A stretch of DNA of 64,000 bases from JACJWR01 sp963842975 (GTDB lineage: Bacteria > Actinomycetota > Actinomycetes > S36-B12 > UBA10799): contig CAWJIH010000012.1 of assembly GCA_963842975.1 (NCBI GenBank), positions 1 through 64,000 of the forward strand. Direction: 5' to 3'. Numbering within the stretch: position 1 is the first letter of the stretch; each line of letters opens with the position of its first letter. Made by a program: the position numbers and the translations under genes. The notes below the pieces were generated by a model, which searched no databases, had not been told where the DNA came from, and worked only from the letters and a program-made list of their open reading frames with translations. Of the stretch, positions 44,266-53,139 are shown in pieces.

Positions 44266-44271
44266 TAGTGT
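44266..44271 (+). promoter_or_regulatory. -10 box TAGTGT, leaderless start
   Basis: TAGTGT ends seven bases before the GTG at 44279, supporting the N-terminal reading of the transporter proposed here. Confidence 0.45.
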
Positions 44272-44278
44272 GCCGCTT

Positions 44279-45465
44279 GTGACCACATCGCCGCAGGATC
44301 CGCAGCAGGACCCACCGACTCCTGAGAGCGTGCCGAGTTCAACCGTCACGGAACGAGTGAGCCGCCGCCGTGGTTGTGGCGGATCATCAACCGGGCGATG
44401 TGGCGTGCCGTGGTCATCGTGCTGGCGACGCTGGCCGCACTGTGGGCGATGAATCAGGCACGCGACCTGGCTGTGATCGTCGTGGTTGCGTTGTTCCTCG
44501 CGCTGGCGATCGTGCCCGCAGTGGACGGTTTGGTGCGTCATCGCGGCTGGTCGCGCGGCCTTGCCACCATCGTGGTCATCGGGGGTGTCTTCCTCACGGT
44601 GGTGCTGCTGATCGGGCTGCTCATCCCCGCCTTGATCGACGTCGCGAACAAGTTCGCCCAGGAGGTTCCCAACTGGCTGGACGAGGCGCGGAAGACCGGC
44701 CTCGATCTTCCGGTTCTGCAGGAAAGCGACTCCCAACTCCTCAAGGATGTGGAGAATTGGCTGAAGACAAACGGTGGGACACACGTTTTGAGCGCCGCCG
44801 GTACCAGCGTCGGCCTGGTCGCCAAGGTGTTTCTGACCTTCATCTTCACGATCATCATCTCCGCCGGTGAGCCGGCGATTCTGCGGGCGATTCTCCGGCG
44901 CCTCGGCCCCTCCCACCAGATCCGCCTGATGGACGCCTGGGACACCGCCGTCGCCCAGACCGGCGGGTACTTCTATTCGCGGCTGTTGCTGATGGCCTTC
45001 ACGAGCACCGGCTACGCGATCGTGATGCTCGCGGTGGGCATGCCGGCCTACTTTGCGATTCCGTTGGCCGTGTTCGGTGCCTTCTTCGTGGAGTTCATCC
45101 CGCTGGTGGGCGGCTACATCGGAATCGCAATCCCGGTGCTGGTGGTGCTGGTGGAGAAGGGTTGGGTGCGGGCCGTCATCCTGCTGGCTTGGGCGGTGAT
45201 CTACCAGCAGATTCACGACTACGCCCTCAGCCCGCGGATCAGCGCGAGGACGATGACTCTGAACCCGGGGGTAGCCCTCGGTTCTGCCCTGTTGGGCGGC
45301 GCGATTGCGGGACCTCTCGGCGCGCTGTTCGCCATGCCGATGGCCGGAATGGTCACCGCGTTCCTGGGCAAGTACCTGCCGAGCAACCCCATTGTCGTCG
45401 ACTCGCGGGCGTTGGCGGAGCCAGCAAAGGGTGGTGGCAAGAAGCCGGATCCCGGCTCTTCGTAA
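44279..45465 (+). CDS. AI-2E family transporter, frameshifted near the N-terminus
   Basis: About 395 residues. A Pro/Gln/Ser-rich cytoplasmic head (TTSPQDPQQDPPTPESVPSS) is in one frame and the body starts at PPPWLWRIINRAMW in another. The break is near 44345-44355 and needs one added base. The body has eight or so membrane segments of the AI-2E/PerM exporter family, including FFVEFIPLVGGYIGIAIPVL and YQQIHDYALSPRISART, both family signatures. The substrate is not established: autoinducer export in some relatives, sodium/proton antiport in others. Without the head, translation could begin at the TTG at 44374. Confidence 0.8.
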
Positions 45466-45575
45466 CCCTTCATCCGGGGCGCGTCGTGCGGTAGCGTCGT
45501 AGCCGAGGCTGGCACGGGCCGGCCGAACGGAATCAACCCAGCAATGCCGTCAGTGCCTAGATTGAGGGAGCTTCG

Positions 45576-46965
45576 ATGCCGCACTTTCCCCGCCCCGAAG
45601 ATGCGCCGGTCACGAGAGTGTCGGTCAATCCCGGCGTGTTCGACGAGGAGTGGCTCACGGTGCCGGTCGATCGGATTCCACAGCATGGCATCCCGGGTGA
45701 AGCGGCCTACCAAATCGTCCATGACGAGGCCATGCTGGACGGCAACGCGCGGTTGAACCTTGCCACTTTCGTCACCACGTGGATGGATGATTACGCCGAC
45801 CGCATCTACGCCCAGTCCTACGACAAGAACATGATCGACAAGGACGAATATCCGGCGACCGCGGGCATCGAGGCCAAGTGCACCCGAATCATGGCCTCCT
45901 TGTGGAACGCCCCTGGCGAGACCGTAGGTGTGTCGACCATTGGCTCGAGCGAGGCGTGCATGATGGGCGGCTTGGCGTTCCTCAAGCGCTGGAAAGCTTC
46001 CCGGAAATCAGACGGAAAACCAGTTGATAAGCCGAACATGGTCATGAGTTCGGCGGTTCAGGTCGTGTGGGAACGGTTCTGCCGTTACTGGGACGTCGAG
46101 TTGCGGGCCGTGCCCATCACACTGGATAAGCCAGTGCTCACACCCGAGACCATGCTCGAACATGTGGACGAGAACACTATCGGCGTAGTCGGAATCCTGG
46201 GAGTCACCTACACCGGTGGGTACGAGCCCATCGCAGATCTCGCCAAAGCGCTGGACGGCCTGCAGCAGCGCACCGGGCTGGACGTACCGCTGCATGTGGA
46301 CGCCGCCTCCGGCGGCATGATCGCGCCTTTCCTGCAGCCGGAACTCATGTGGGACTTCCGCCTGCCGCGGGTGCACTCGATCAGCACTTCGGGCCACAAA
46401 TATGGATTGATCTACCCGGGGCTCGGCTGGGTGGTGTGGCGGGCCAAGGAGTACCTGCCGCAGGAAATGGTGTTTGACGTCTCCTACCTCGGTTCGGAAA
46501 TGCCCACGCTGGGACTGAACTTCTCCAGACCAGCCGCGCAGGTGCTGCTGCAGTACTACGCCTTCATACGGCTTGGCTACCACGGCTACCAAACGGTGCA
46601 AAGCGTCAGTCGGCAAGTGGCCATGCATCTTGAGCGGTGTGATCGGGCAGCTGCCGCAGTTCGAGCTGCTGAGTGACGGATCCGAGACGCCGGTGTTCGC
46701 CTGGCGGCTGGCCGACGACTTCTCGGGTGGTTGGACACTGCCACAGTTGTCGGACCGGCTTCGTTTCTACGGTTGGCAGGTGCCGGCCTACCCGATGCCA
46801 GCAGATATCGAAGACGTTGAAGTCATGCGTATCGTCGTGCGCAATGGGCTCGGCATGGATCTGGCAGACAAACTGATCTCGGACCTCAAGGCGTCGATCG
46901 CCGATCTTGACGCGGGGGCCTCGGCGGCCACCTCGGCCAAGCCACGACAATCGTTCCATCACTGA
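45576..46965 (+). CDS. gadB: Glutamate decarboxylase, frameshifted
   Basis: About 463 residues when repaired, the usual GadB length. This PLP enzyme converts glutamate to GABA and consumes a proton. YPATAGIEAKCTRIMASLWN, STIGSSEACMMGGLAF, LHVDAASGGMIAPF (PLP Asp) and SISTSGHKYGLIYPG (Schiff-base Lys) are present. The frame breaks between 46634 and 46655: VAMHLER is in one frame and GVIGQLPQFELLSDGSE, through to a polar C-terminal tail, in the other. GAGGGAG precedes the ATG. It may act in acid stress; no GABA antiporter is adjacent. Confidence 0.88.
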
Positions 46966-46979
46966 GCAGGCCACCGCAG

Positions 46980-47591
46980 ATGGAGGCGAATGCCTGGGAC
47001 GAGCGGTATCGCGGCGCGGAACTGGTGTGGACCGCTTCGCCGAACGTGTTCGTATCGGAGGTGCTCAGCGGGGTTACGCCAGGCCGAGCATTGGACATTG
47101 CCGCCGGTGAAGGTCGGCATGCTGTGTGGCTGGCCACACAGGGTTGGCAGGTGACGGCCGTCGATTTTTCGGCCGTGGGTCTCCAGCGAGCCCAGACTTG
47201 GGCCAAGGATGCAGGTGTGGCCGACCGGCTCACGACCGTGGTGGCGGACGTAGTCGAATTTGACCCCGAACCGGGGGTGTTCGACTTGGTACTGCTCGCC
47301 TACCTACAACTCCCAGCTGCAGCCCGTCGATCCGCATTGGTCCATGCCGCCGCCGGAGTCGCGGTGGGGGGATCCCTGCTGGTAATCGCCCACGATTCGA
47401 GCAACCTGGAGCATGGACACGGTGGCCCGCCAGATCCGGCGGTCTTGTACACGCCGGAGGACGTCCTGGCCGACCTTGCCGAGGCTGCTGGATCGTGGCA
47501 GGCGATGAGGGCGGAGGTGGTGGAGCGCACGGTGCCCGATGCCCCTCGGCCTGCGCGCGACGCCTTGGTTCTGGCCACCCGGGTGGAATAG
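46980..47591 (+). CDS. Class I SAM-dependent methyltransferase (TehB-like)
   Basis: 203 residues. WDERYRGAELVWT, then SAM motif I ALDIAAGEGRHAVWLA, VTAVDFSAVGLQRA, and a DLVLLAYLQLP motif IV. This layout is common among small-molecule and thiol or tellurite methyltransferases. It begins 14 bases after the decarboxylase stop and is probably co-transcribed. Confidence 0.8.
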   Translation: MEANAWDERYRGAELVWTASPNVFVSEVLSGVTPGRALDIAAGEGRHAVWLATQGWQVTAVDFSAVGLQRAQTWAKDAGVADRLTTVVADVVEFDPEPGVFDLVLLAYLQLPAAARRSALVHAAAGVAVGGSLLVIAHDSSNLEHGHGGPPDPAVLYTPEDVLADLAEAAGSWQAMRAEVVERTVPDAPRPARDALVLATRVE

Positions 47592-47638
47592 TCACGACCA
47601 CAGGTAGTCACAGCTGATCGACCGACCAAGGAGGCGTC

Positions 47639-47707
47639 ATGTCCCGCGTGGTGCATTGTGAGATTCAAGCCGACGATGTTGAACGGGCCAAGGCCTTCTG
47701 CGCATAG
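47639..47707 (+). pseudogene. Truncated VOC/glyoxalase-superfamily gene start
   Basis: AAGGAGGCGTC and an ATG open a 22-codon frame, MSRVVHCEIQADDVERAKAF then CA and stop. This is the first strand and helix typical of VOC-family proteins (V-H-F-E-I-x-A-D-D-x-x-R-A-x-x-F-Y). No continuation of the domain is found in any frame downstream, where the metY leader begins. It is a remnant left by deletion. Confidence 0.6.
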
Positions 47708-47833
47708 GCGTCCATCGGCCCGATCCAGAGGCTCGCGGAACCCCAGCCCGGAGGCCCGCAAAACCCTGCCGTTCCAGCACTTGCGGCAACACGCCCGTTG
47801 CCCCATCCCATGCCCTCTGCTACCGTTCTCGTC
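47708..47833. other. Leader and promoter region of metY
   Basis: Nothing coding is seen between the VOC fragment and the riboswitch. TACCGT at 47821-47826 is a plausible -10 box that would start transcription at the first base of the riboswitch. Confidence 0.45.
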
Positions 47834-47920
47834 AGGTCAAGAGTGCCAGCGCAAAGCCTCAGCTTGCTGGCCTGCAACCCTCCACCGCGGTGGGGTGCAA
47901 CTGAGGAAGACCAGGTCGGC
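47834..47920 (+). ncRNA. SAM-IV riboswitch
   Basis: The leader of metY contains the conserved blocks of the actinobacterial SAM-IV aptamer in order: GGTCAAGAGTGCCAGCG, AGCTTGCTGGC, TGCAACCCTCC, CGCGGTGGGGTGC and GAAGACCAGGTC. GGTC at the 5' end pairs with GACC at the 3' end. GCCAGC pairs with GCTGGC in the first arm, and CCTCCACCGCGGTGGGG forms the second hairpin. Binding of S-adenosylmethionine would shut off metY and metX. Confidence 0.88.
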
Positions 47921-48045
47921 CACAAAAGTGAACCGGCAAGCGCGGGTCACGGGTAACTCCGGACCCACTGGGCCAAAGCCTGGGCGAGGACGGACTCCTC
48001 TCGCAGGTTCGGCGCAGCGAGTATCTGCAACAGGAGCGGAAACAT

Positions 48046-49362
48046 ATGTCTGACGGATGGTCATTCGAGACTCGCCAGATCCACATCGGCCAAACCCCCG
48101 ACGGCGAAACCAACGCCCGAGCACTGCCGATCTACCAGACCACGTCGTACACCTTCAACGACACCAATCATGCGGCGGACCTCTTCGGCCTCAGAGAGTT
48201 CGGCAACATCTACACCCGCATCATGAACCCCACCCAGGCAGTGGTGGAGGACCGAGTCGCATCACTGGAGGGCGGCGTCGGTGCGCTGCTCGTTTCCAGC
48301 GGGCAGGCAGCCGAGACGTTGGCGATTCTCAACGTTGCAGAGGCCGGCGACCACGTGGTCTCCAGCCCGAGCCTGTATGGCGGCACCTACAACCTTTTCC
48401 ACTACACCCTGCCGAAACTGGGCATCGAGGTGTCCTTCGTCGAGAACCCCGACGACCTGGAATCGTGGCGGGCGGCGGTGAAGCCCAACACCAAGGCCTT
48501 CTTCGGTGAGAGCATCGCCAACCCGAAGAACGACATCCTGGACATCGAAGGCGTTGCGGGAGTCGCGCACGAGGTGGGCGTACCGCTGATCGTCGACAAC
48601 ACCGTCGCCACCCCCTACCTGATCCGCCCCATCGAGTGGGGCGCGGACATCGTGATCCACTCGGCCACCAAGTACCTGGGCGGCCACGGCACCGCGGTTG
48701 CCGGCGTGATCGTCGACTCCGGAAACTTCGACTTCGCCGCCGACCCGGAAAAGTTCCCCAACTACAACGAGCCGGACCCGAGCTACCACGGCCTCGTCTA
48801 CGCCCGGGACCTCGGCGTCGGATCGGAACTGGGCGCCAACCTGGCTTTCATCCTGAAGGCGCGGGTGCAATTGCTGCGTGACCTGGGTGCGGCCGTCGCG
48901 CCCTTCAACGCGTGGTTGATCGCGCAGGGACTGGAGACGCTGAGCCTGCGTGTCGAGCGCCATAACGAGAACGCCAAGAAGGTGGCGGAGTGGTTGAGCG
49001 GGCGCCCCGAGGTGCTCGGCGTCAACTACGCTGGCCTGCCCTCGAGCCCGTGGTACGAACTGGGGCGCAAGTACGCGCCCAAGGGCACCGGCGCGGTGCT
49101 GGCCTTCGAGATCGACGGTGGCGTCGACGCGGGCAAGGCCTTCGTCGAGGCGCTGGAGCTGCACAGCCACGTGGCCAACATCGGCGACGTCCGCAGCCTC
49201 GTGATTCACCCCGCCTCGACCACCCACTCCCAACTGACTCCGGAAGAGCAAGTGGCTGCCGGCGTCACGCCCGGACTGGTTCGGCTGGCCGTCGGCATCG
49301 AGAACATTGACGACATCATCGCTGACTTGGATGCTGGATTCCGCGCAGCGAAGTCGGCGTGA
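48046..49362 (+). CDS. metY: O-acetylhomoserine aminocarboxypropyltransferase (sulfhydrylase)
   Basis: 438-residue PLP enzyme of the Cys/Met metabolism family. It forms homocysteine directly from O-acetylhomoserine and sulfide. TRQIHIGQTPDGETNARALP is typical of MetY, as is the length. YTRIMNPTQAVVEDRVASLEGG and the Schiff-base region VIHSATKYLGGHGT are intact. It lies 125 bases behind the SAM-IV aptamer and overlaps metX by four bases (GTGA), so SAM level controls both. Confidence 0.95.
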   Translation: MSDGWSFETRQIHIGQTPDGETNARALPIYQTTSYTFNDTNHAADLFGLREFGNIYTRIMNPTQAVVEDRVASLEGGVGALLVSSGQAAETLAILNVAEAGDHVVSSPSLYGGTYNLFHYTLPKLGIEVSFVENPDDLESWRAAVKPNTKAFFGESIANPKNDILDIEGVAGVAHEVGVPLIVDNTVATPYLIRPIEWGADIVIHSATKYLGGHGTAVAGVIVDSGNFDFAADPEKFPNYNEPDPSYHGLVYARDLGVGSELGANLAFILKARVQLLRDLGAAVAPFNAWLIAQGLETLSLRVERHNENAKKVAEWLSGRPEVLGVNYAGLPSSPWYELGRKYAPKGTGAVLAFEIDGGVDAGKAFVEALELHSHVANIGDVRSLVIHPASTTHSQLTPEEQVAAGVTPGLVRLAVGIENIDDIIADLDAGFRAAKSA

Positions 49363-50585
49363 GATCGATGGCTCAGCACACATCGGCTGCCGCGACTCCC
49401 GAATCAGCTCGGGGGTCGCGGCAACCGGGGGTCCCGCAACTCGGGGTGACCTCGCGACGCCACACTCACTTCAGTTCTATTGACCTCGATCTCGGCGGGC
49501 ACCTCCCAGAGCTGACAGTCGCCTACGAGACGTATGGCACCCTCAACCGCGCTGGCGACAATGCCGTGCTGGTACTGCATGCGCTCACCGGTGATGCGCA
49601 TGCCGCAGGCGGCCTGGAGCCCGGCCAGCCGACCCCCGGGTGGTGGGAGGCCAATGTCGGTCCAGGGAAGGCGATCGACACCGATCATTGGTTCGTCGTT
49701 TCCAGCAATGTGCTCGGCGGTTGCCAGGGAACGACTGGTCCTTCCAGTTTGGCGCCGGACGGCAAACCGTACGGATCGCGGTTTCCGCGCATCACGATCC
49801 GCGATCAAGTGCGGGTGGAAGCGCTGCTGGCTGACTACCTCGGCGTCGAGCGGTTCGCTCTCGTCGCGGGAGGGTCGATGGGCGGAATGCGTGCGCTGGA
49901 ATGGTGTGCCATGTACCCGGAGCGGGTTGACGCCGCATGGGTCGGCGCCACCAGTGCGTTTGCTTCGGCGGATCAGATCGGAACCCAGACCACCCAGATC
50001 CAAGCGATTCTGGCCGATCCCGACTGGCGCGGCGGGGACTACCTTGAGCACGGGGTGTTTCCGGTGACTGGTTTGGGCATCGCCCGACGGATCGCACACC
50101 TCACCTATCGCACCGAGGACGAATTGGCGATCCGATTCGGCCGCGACGAGCAAAGTGGGGAATCTCCGCTCAGCGCCACCACGCTGTCGCAGGCATATGC
50201 GGAGCCGGGCCACCGCTACGCAGTTCAGAGTTATCTGGATCACCACGCAGCCAAACTGATCGGGCGCTTCGACGCCGGCAGTTATGTGGCCCTCACTGAT
50301 GCCATGACCACCCACGACATCGGACGTGACCGCGGCGGAGTCGTGCAGGCGATGCAGCGAATCGATGTGCCGATGGTGGTGTCCGGGATCGATTCGGATC
50401 GGCTGTATCCCTTGCGCCTGCAGCAGCAGATCGTCGACGCCATCCCCAGCGCTGGTGCGTTGCGTGTGATCGAATCACCGTACGGCCACGACGCCTTCCT
50501 GCTGGAGTCCGAGGTTGTGGGCAGGCAATTGCGAGAAGCCCTGCAACTGTCTCTTGATGCCCGGCGGCGCGCCCACTGCGCGTAG
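49359..50585 (+). CDS. metX: Homoserine O-acetyltransferase
   Basis: 408-residue alpha/beta hydrolase that acetylates homoserine with acetyl-CoA, making the MetY substrate. Nucleophile elbow GGSMGGMRALEW carries the Ser. VSGIDSDRLYPLRLQ holds the Asp and SPYGHDAFLLE the His. NVLGGCQGTTGPSS is the MetX signature. The GTG at 49359 overlaps the metY stop; an ATG at 49368 is an equally possible start. Confidence 0.95.
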   Translation: MRSMAQHTSAAATPESARGSRQPGVPQLGVTSRRHTHFSSIDLDLGGHLPELTVAYETYGTLNRAGDNAVLVLHALTGDAHAAGGLEPGQPTPGWWEANVGPGKAIDTDHWFVVSSNVLGGCQGTTGPSSLAPDGKPYGSRFPRITIRDQVRVEALLADYLGVERFALVAGGSMGGMRALEWCAMYPERVDAAWVGATSAFASADQIGTQTTQIQAILADPDWRGGDYLEHGVFPVTGLGIARRIAHLTYRTEDELAIRFGRDEQSGESPLSATTLSQAYAEPGHRYAVQSYLDHHAAKLIGRFDAGSYVALTDAMTTHDIGRDRGGVVQAMQRIDVPMVVSGIDSDRLYPLRLQQQIVDAIPSAGALRVIESPYGHDAFLLESEVVGRQLREALQLSLDARRRAHCA

Positions 50586-50617
50586 TTCGATCCTCGACCC
50601 ACGCGCGCTGGAAGTCC

Positions 50618-53005
50618 TCAGCCGGTGGTGAGGCCGGCTTGCTGCAACGCGGCCCGGATTTGGGCGCCCACCGGATCAGCCTGTTCCACGAACGCGGCCG
50701 GGGTGCCGATCGGCGACTGGACCTCGACCTCCTGGCCACCGGGGAATGTCTCCCCGGTCAGCACATGCACCCACGTGCCAGGTGGCAGGGACACTGTGGT
50801 GGTGGTCGCCTCGTTGCTCGTCACCGGCGCCATCAAGAGGTGGTTGCCGAGGAAGAACTGGAAGTCTGCCGCCGCGGCGGCAGTTCCCGGATACACCAAC
50901 CAGGTGTGGCGCATTGCCGGCACGCCAGTGGTCACGGCCTCTTCGATCACTTGCGACCGGTACTCCTTGAGGGCCACGAAGATCTGGGTGGCCCGGGCAA
51001 ATGCAGCACGGGTTTCTTCGGTGTCGTAGACCTGCTGGTTCTGCTCCGGGCGATTCGTCTCGTGGGTACGCATCATGGTGCCAAACGCCTGCATTTCGGC
51101 CCACCGGGCGTTGAGGTTCGAAGGCCGCACGTAGTCCTTGACCACGGCATTGATGCTGGTGTAGCCGCCGATGTCGCTGTGCCATAGCGGATTGCCCGAA
51201 ACTCCGCCGGCGTTCATCCCCAGCACCACCGAAAGCAGACCGTCCTCCGGGGAAAACGTCACCATCTGGTCCCCCGCCCACTGCATAGGCACGTGCTCCG
51301 GAGATCCGAGGAACGATGCCCGCATGAACGCCAGGCAATCCGGTTCGCCAGCCTGGTCGCAGGCCATCCGGACGGTCTCTGCCCACAGTTGGGGGTAGCG
51401 GTTGTGCTGCTGCAGGGGGTTACCTTCGTGCAGTACTGCATCGAACGGGAGGGCCTCGCCGAAGTCGGCCATGAAGCCGGAGGCACCCTTGCCGATCACT
51501 TCGGTCGCGATCACCTCGGCATACCACTCGCGCGCCGCCGGGTTGGTGAGGTCCATGAGGCCGACCGGGAAGCCCACGGTTTCGATCACGTAGGTTTCGC
51601 CGACGTCGTTTTTGATCAGGAATCCCTGGTCTTCGGCCTCGGCGTACAGGTTCCTGATTCCCGGAACGTCCTTCTCGCTGGCATCGGCCAGGAAGGGGTT
51701 CACGTAGGTGAGCACTTCGATGCCTTCGGCGTTGAGGTCCGCGACCAGCTCATCCCAACCCGGATACTGCTGCTCGTCGAGTTGCCAGGTCCACCAGAGT
51801 TGGCTGCCGAAACTGGTGGTGCGTTTGCCGACCCAGTCCTGCAGCCACACCCCGGAGATTTCGGCACCGGCCGCCTGCATCTCGGCCACGACGGATCGAA
51901 CCTTGTCGGTGCCACCCTGCAGGCCCAGCACGGCCCCGTCCTGGGACCATTCGGCCAGCTCCGGGAAAGTCGATCCGGCAGCGCGTGCCTGCAGTGTCGC
52001 CATCGGTGATTCCGCGGCCAGAACTTCAGCACTCAGCGCGTTTGACCAGGTCTCTAGCGAAACCTGACCGTCCTGGCGCAGGTCCGCCACCCCGAACCCA
52101 CCGGAGGATTCGACGTCAGCCAGGGCAAACGACCGGTTCGCACTGGTGACGAAGGTCGGCCAGGCCGCGTAGGTGATCCCGAGGTTGGCCCCAGCCCAGT
52201 TGGTGAGATCTGCCAGCAAAGTGATCGGCTGTTCGCCTCGGCCGATCCCCTGCTCCTGCACCAACACCGGAAAGACCGTGCCGACTAGGTCGAAGGCGCG
52301 AAACTGTTCGCCGAACCCATGGACGAACTCGTCCGGCTCCAGCCCGGCCGTGACCATCACCGAGGTGACAGGTTCACCATTGCTGGCAAGGTCGACCGAA
52401 ATTTCCATCCCCAGCGCAACAACACCGTCACCTTTGTTGCGTGGTGCCAGGGTGAGCCGATAGGGAGCGGACACGCCCTCGGACGACGTCAGCCGACCGG
52501 TGATCACCGCCGTGTCTCCGGTCTGCTCGACCGTCTCGATTGACTGGTCGGTGAGCCGTTGCGAACGCTCAACATCGGCCCAGAAAAAGCCGTATCGCTC
52601 CTTCCAATCAACCCTTCCCACACCAGCGGACAGAAAAGCCGTGCCTGGGGAACTGAACCAGACCTTGCGCTCTGCGCTGCCCACGGTGTCCCCACCCGCC
52701 TCGGCAATCATCAGCTGCAGTGCCCCGTCGTCGGAACTGGCGTCGGTGTCGATGGCAACGGCGTAGGGACCTATCTGCAATGGGGCATCAGGGACGTTGG
52801 TCATCGTCAGATTCCCAGGTTGCAGCGGATCCAAATTGTCCTGCGGAATGCGCAACCACAGATAGCTCAGGTAGACAGCAGCGGCCAGCACAAGCACCAG
52901 CAGGATGGCAAGAACAATGCGCAGAATGCGCCACCAGAGCGCCTTCTTCGAACGCGACTGTTCAATTGGGGGTTCCGCCACAGCTTCATGCAAGGATGTG
53001 GTCAC
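50618..53005 (-). CDS. Membrane-anchored GH31 glycosidase, sulfoquinovosidase-like
   Basis: 795 residues. One N-terminal membrane segment (about 27-50, ILRIVLAILLVLVLAAAVYL) anchors an extracellular GH31 domain. Motifs follow those of YihQ-type sulfoquinovosidases: WLQDWVGKRTTSFGSQLWWTW, MADFGEALPFD (nucleophile Asp), MQWAGDQMVTFS (acid/base Asp), NPLWHSDIGGYTS and MMRTHETNRPE. The Gln of QDW and the second Trp of LWW match sulfonate-binding positions, but the Arg two residues after FG is Gln here. The substrate may therefore be another alpha-glycoside. It lies convergent with metX. Confidence 0.82.
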   Translation of the reverse strand: MTTSLHEAVAEPPIEQSRSKKALWWRILRIVLAILLVLVLAAAVYLSYLWLRIPQDNLDPLQPGNLTMTNVPDAPLQIGPYAVAIDTDASSDDGALQLMIAEAGGDTVGSAERKVWFSSPGTAFLSAGVGRVDWKERYGFFWADVERSQRLTDQSIETVEQTGDTAVITGRLTSSEGVSAPYRLTLAPRNKGDGVVALGMEISVDLASNGEPVTSVMVTAGLEPDEFVHGFGEQFRAFDLVGTVFPVLVQEQGIGRGEQPITLLADLTNWAGANLGITYAAWPTFVTSANRSFALADVESSGGFGVADLRQDGQVSLETWSNALSAEVLAAESPMATLQARAAGSTFPELAEWSQDGAVLGLQGGTDKVRSVVAEMQAAGAEISGVWLQDWVGKRTTSFGSQLWWTWQLDEQQYPGWDELVADLNAEGIEVLTYVNPFLADASEKDVPGIRNLYAEAEDQGFLIKNDVGETYVIETVGFPVGLMDLTNPAAREWYAEVIATEVIGKGASGFMADFGEALPFDAVLHEGNPLQQHNRYPQLWAETVRMACDQAGEPDCLAFMRASFLGSPEHVPMQWAGDQMVTFSPEDGLLSVVLGMNAGGVSGNPLWHSDIGGYTSINAVVKDYVRPSNLNARWAEMQAFGTMMRTHETNRPEQNQQVYDTEETRAAFARATQIFVALKEYRSQVIEEAVTTGVPAMRHTWLVYPGTAAAAADFQFFLGNHLLMAPVTSNEATTTTVSLPPGTWVHVLTGETFPGGQEVEVQSPIGTPAAFVEQADPVGAQIRAALQQAGLTTG

Positions 53006-53139
53006 AGTGGTTTTCTACTCTGTGTCGGGAGGGTAGTCATCTTGGTCTGGATCATCCGCCGCCGACGATTTCTCCCGCATTGGCGTGCGGAGTGTGATAA
53101 GCAGACCCTTACGAATCACATCGATGCAAAGGAGCGCAC

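Larger units (their letters stand above)
43801..44278. other. 478-base intergenic region with direct repeats
   Basis: No gene is visible between the exported protein (minus strand) and the AI-2E transporter (plus strand). The region holds the two direct repeats at 44087-44126, short repeats of the CTGAGAGT type around 43930-43960, and the TAGTGT box at 44266. It must carry the promoter of the minus-strand exported protein/signal peptidase unit. Confidence 0.5.
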
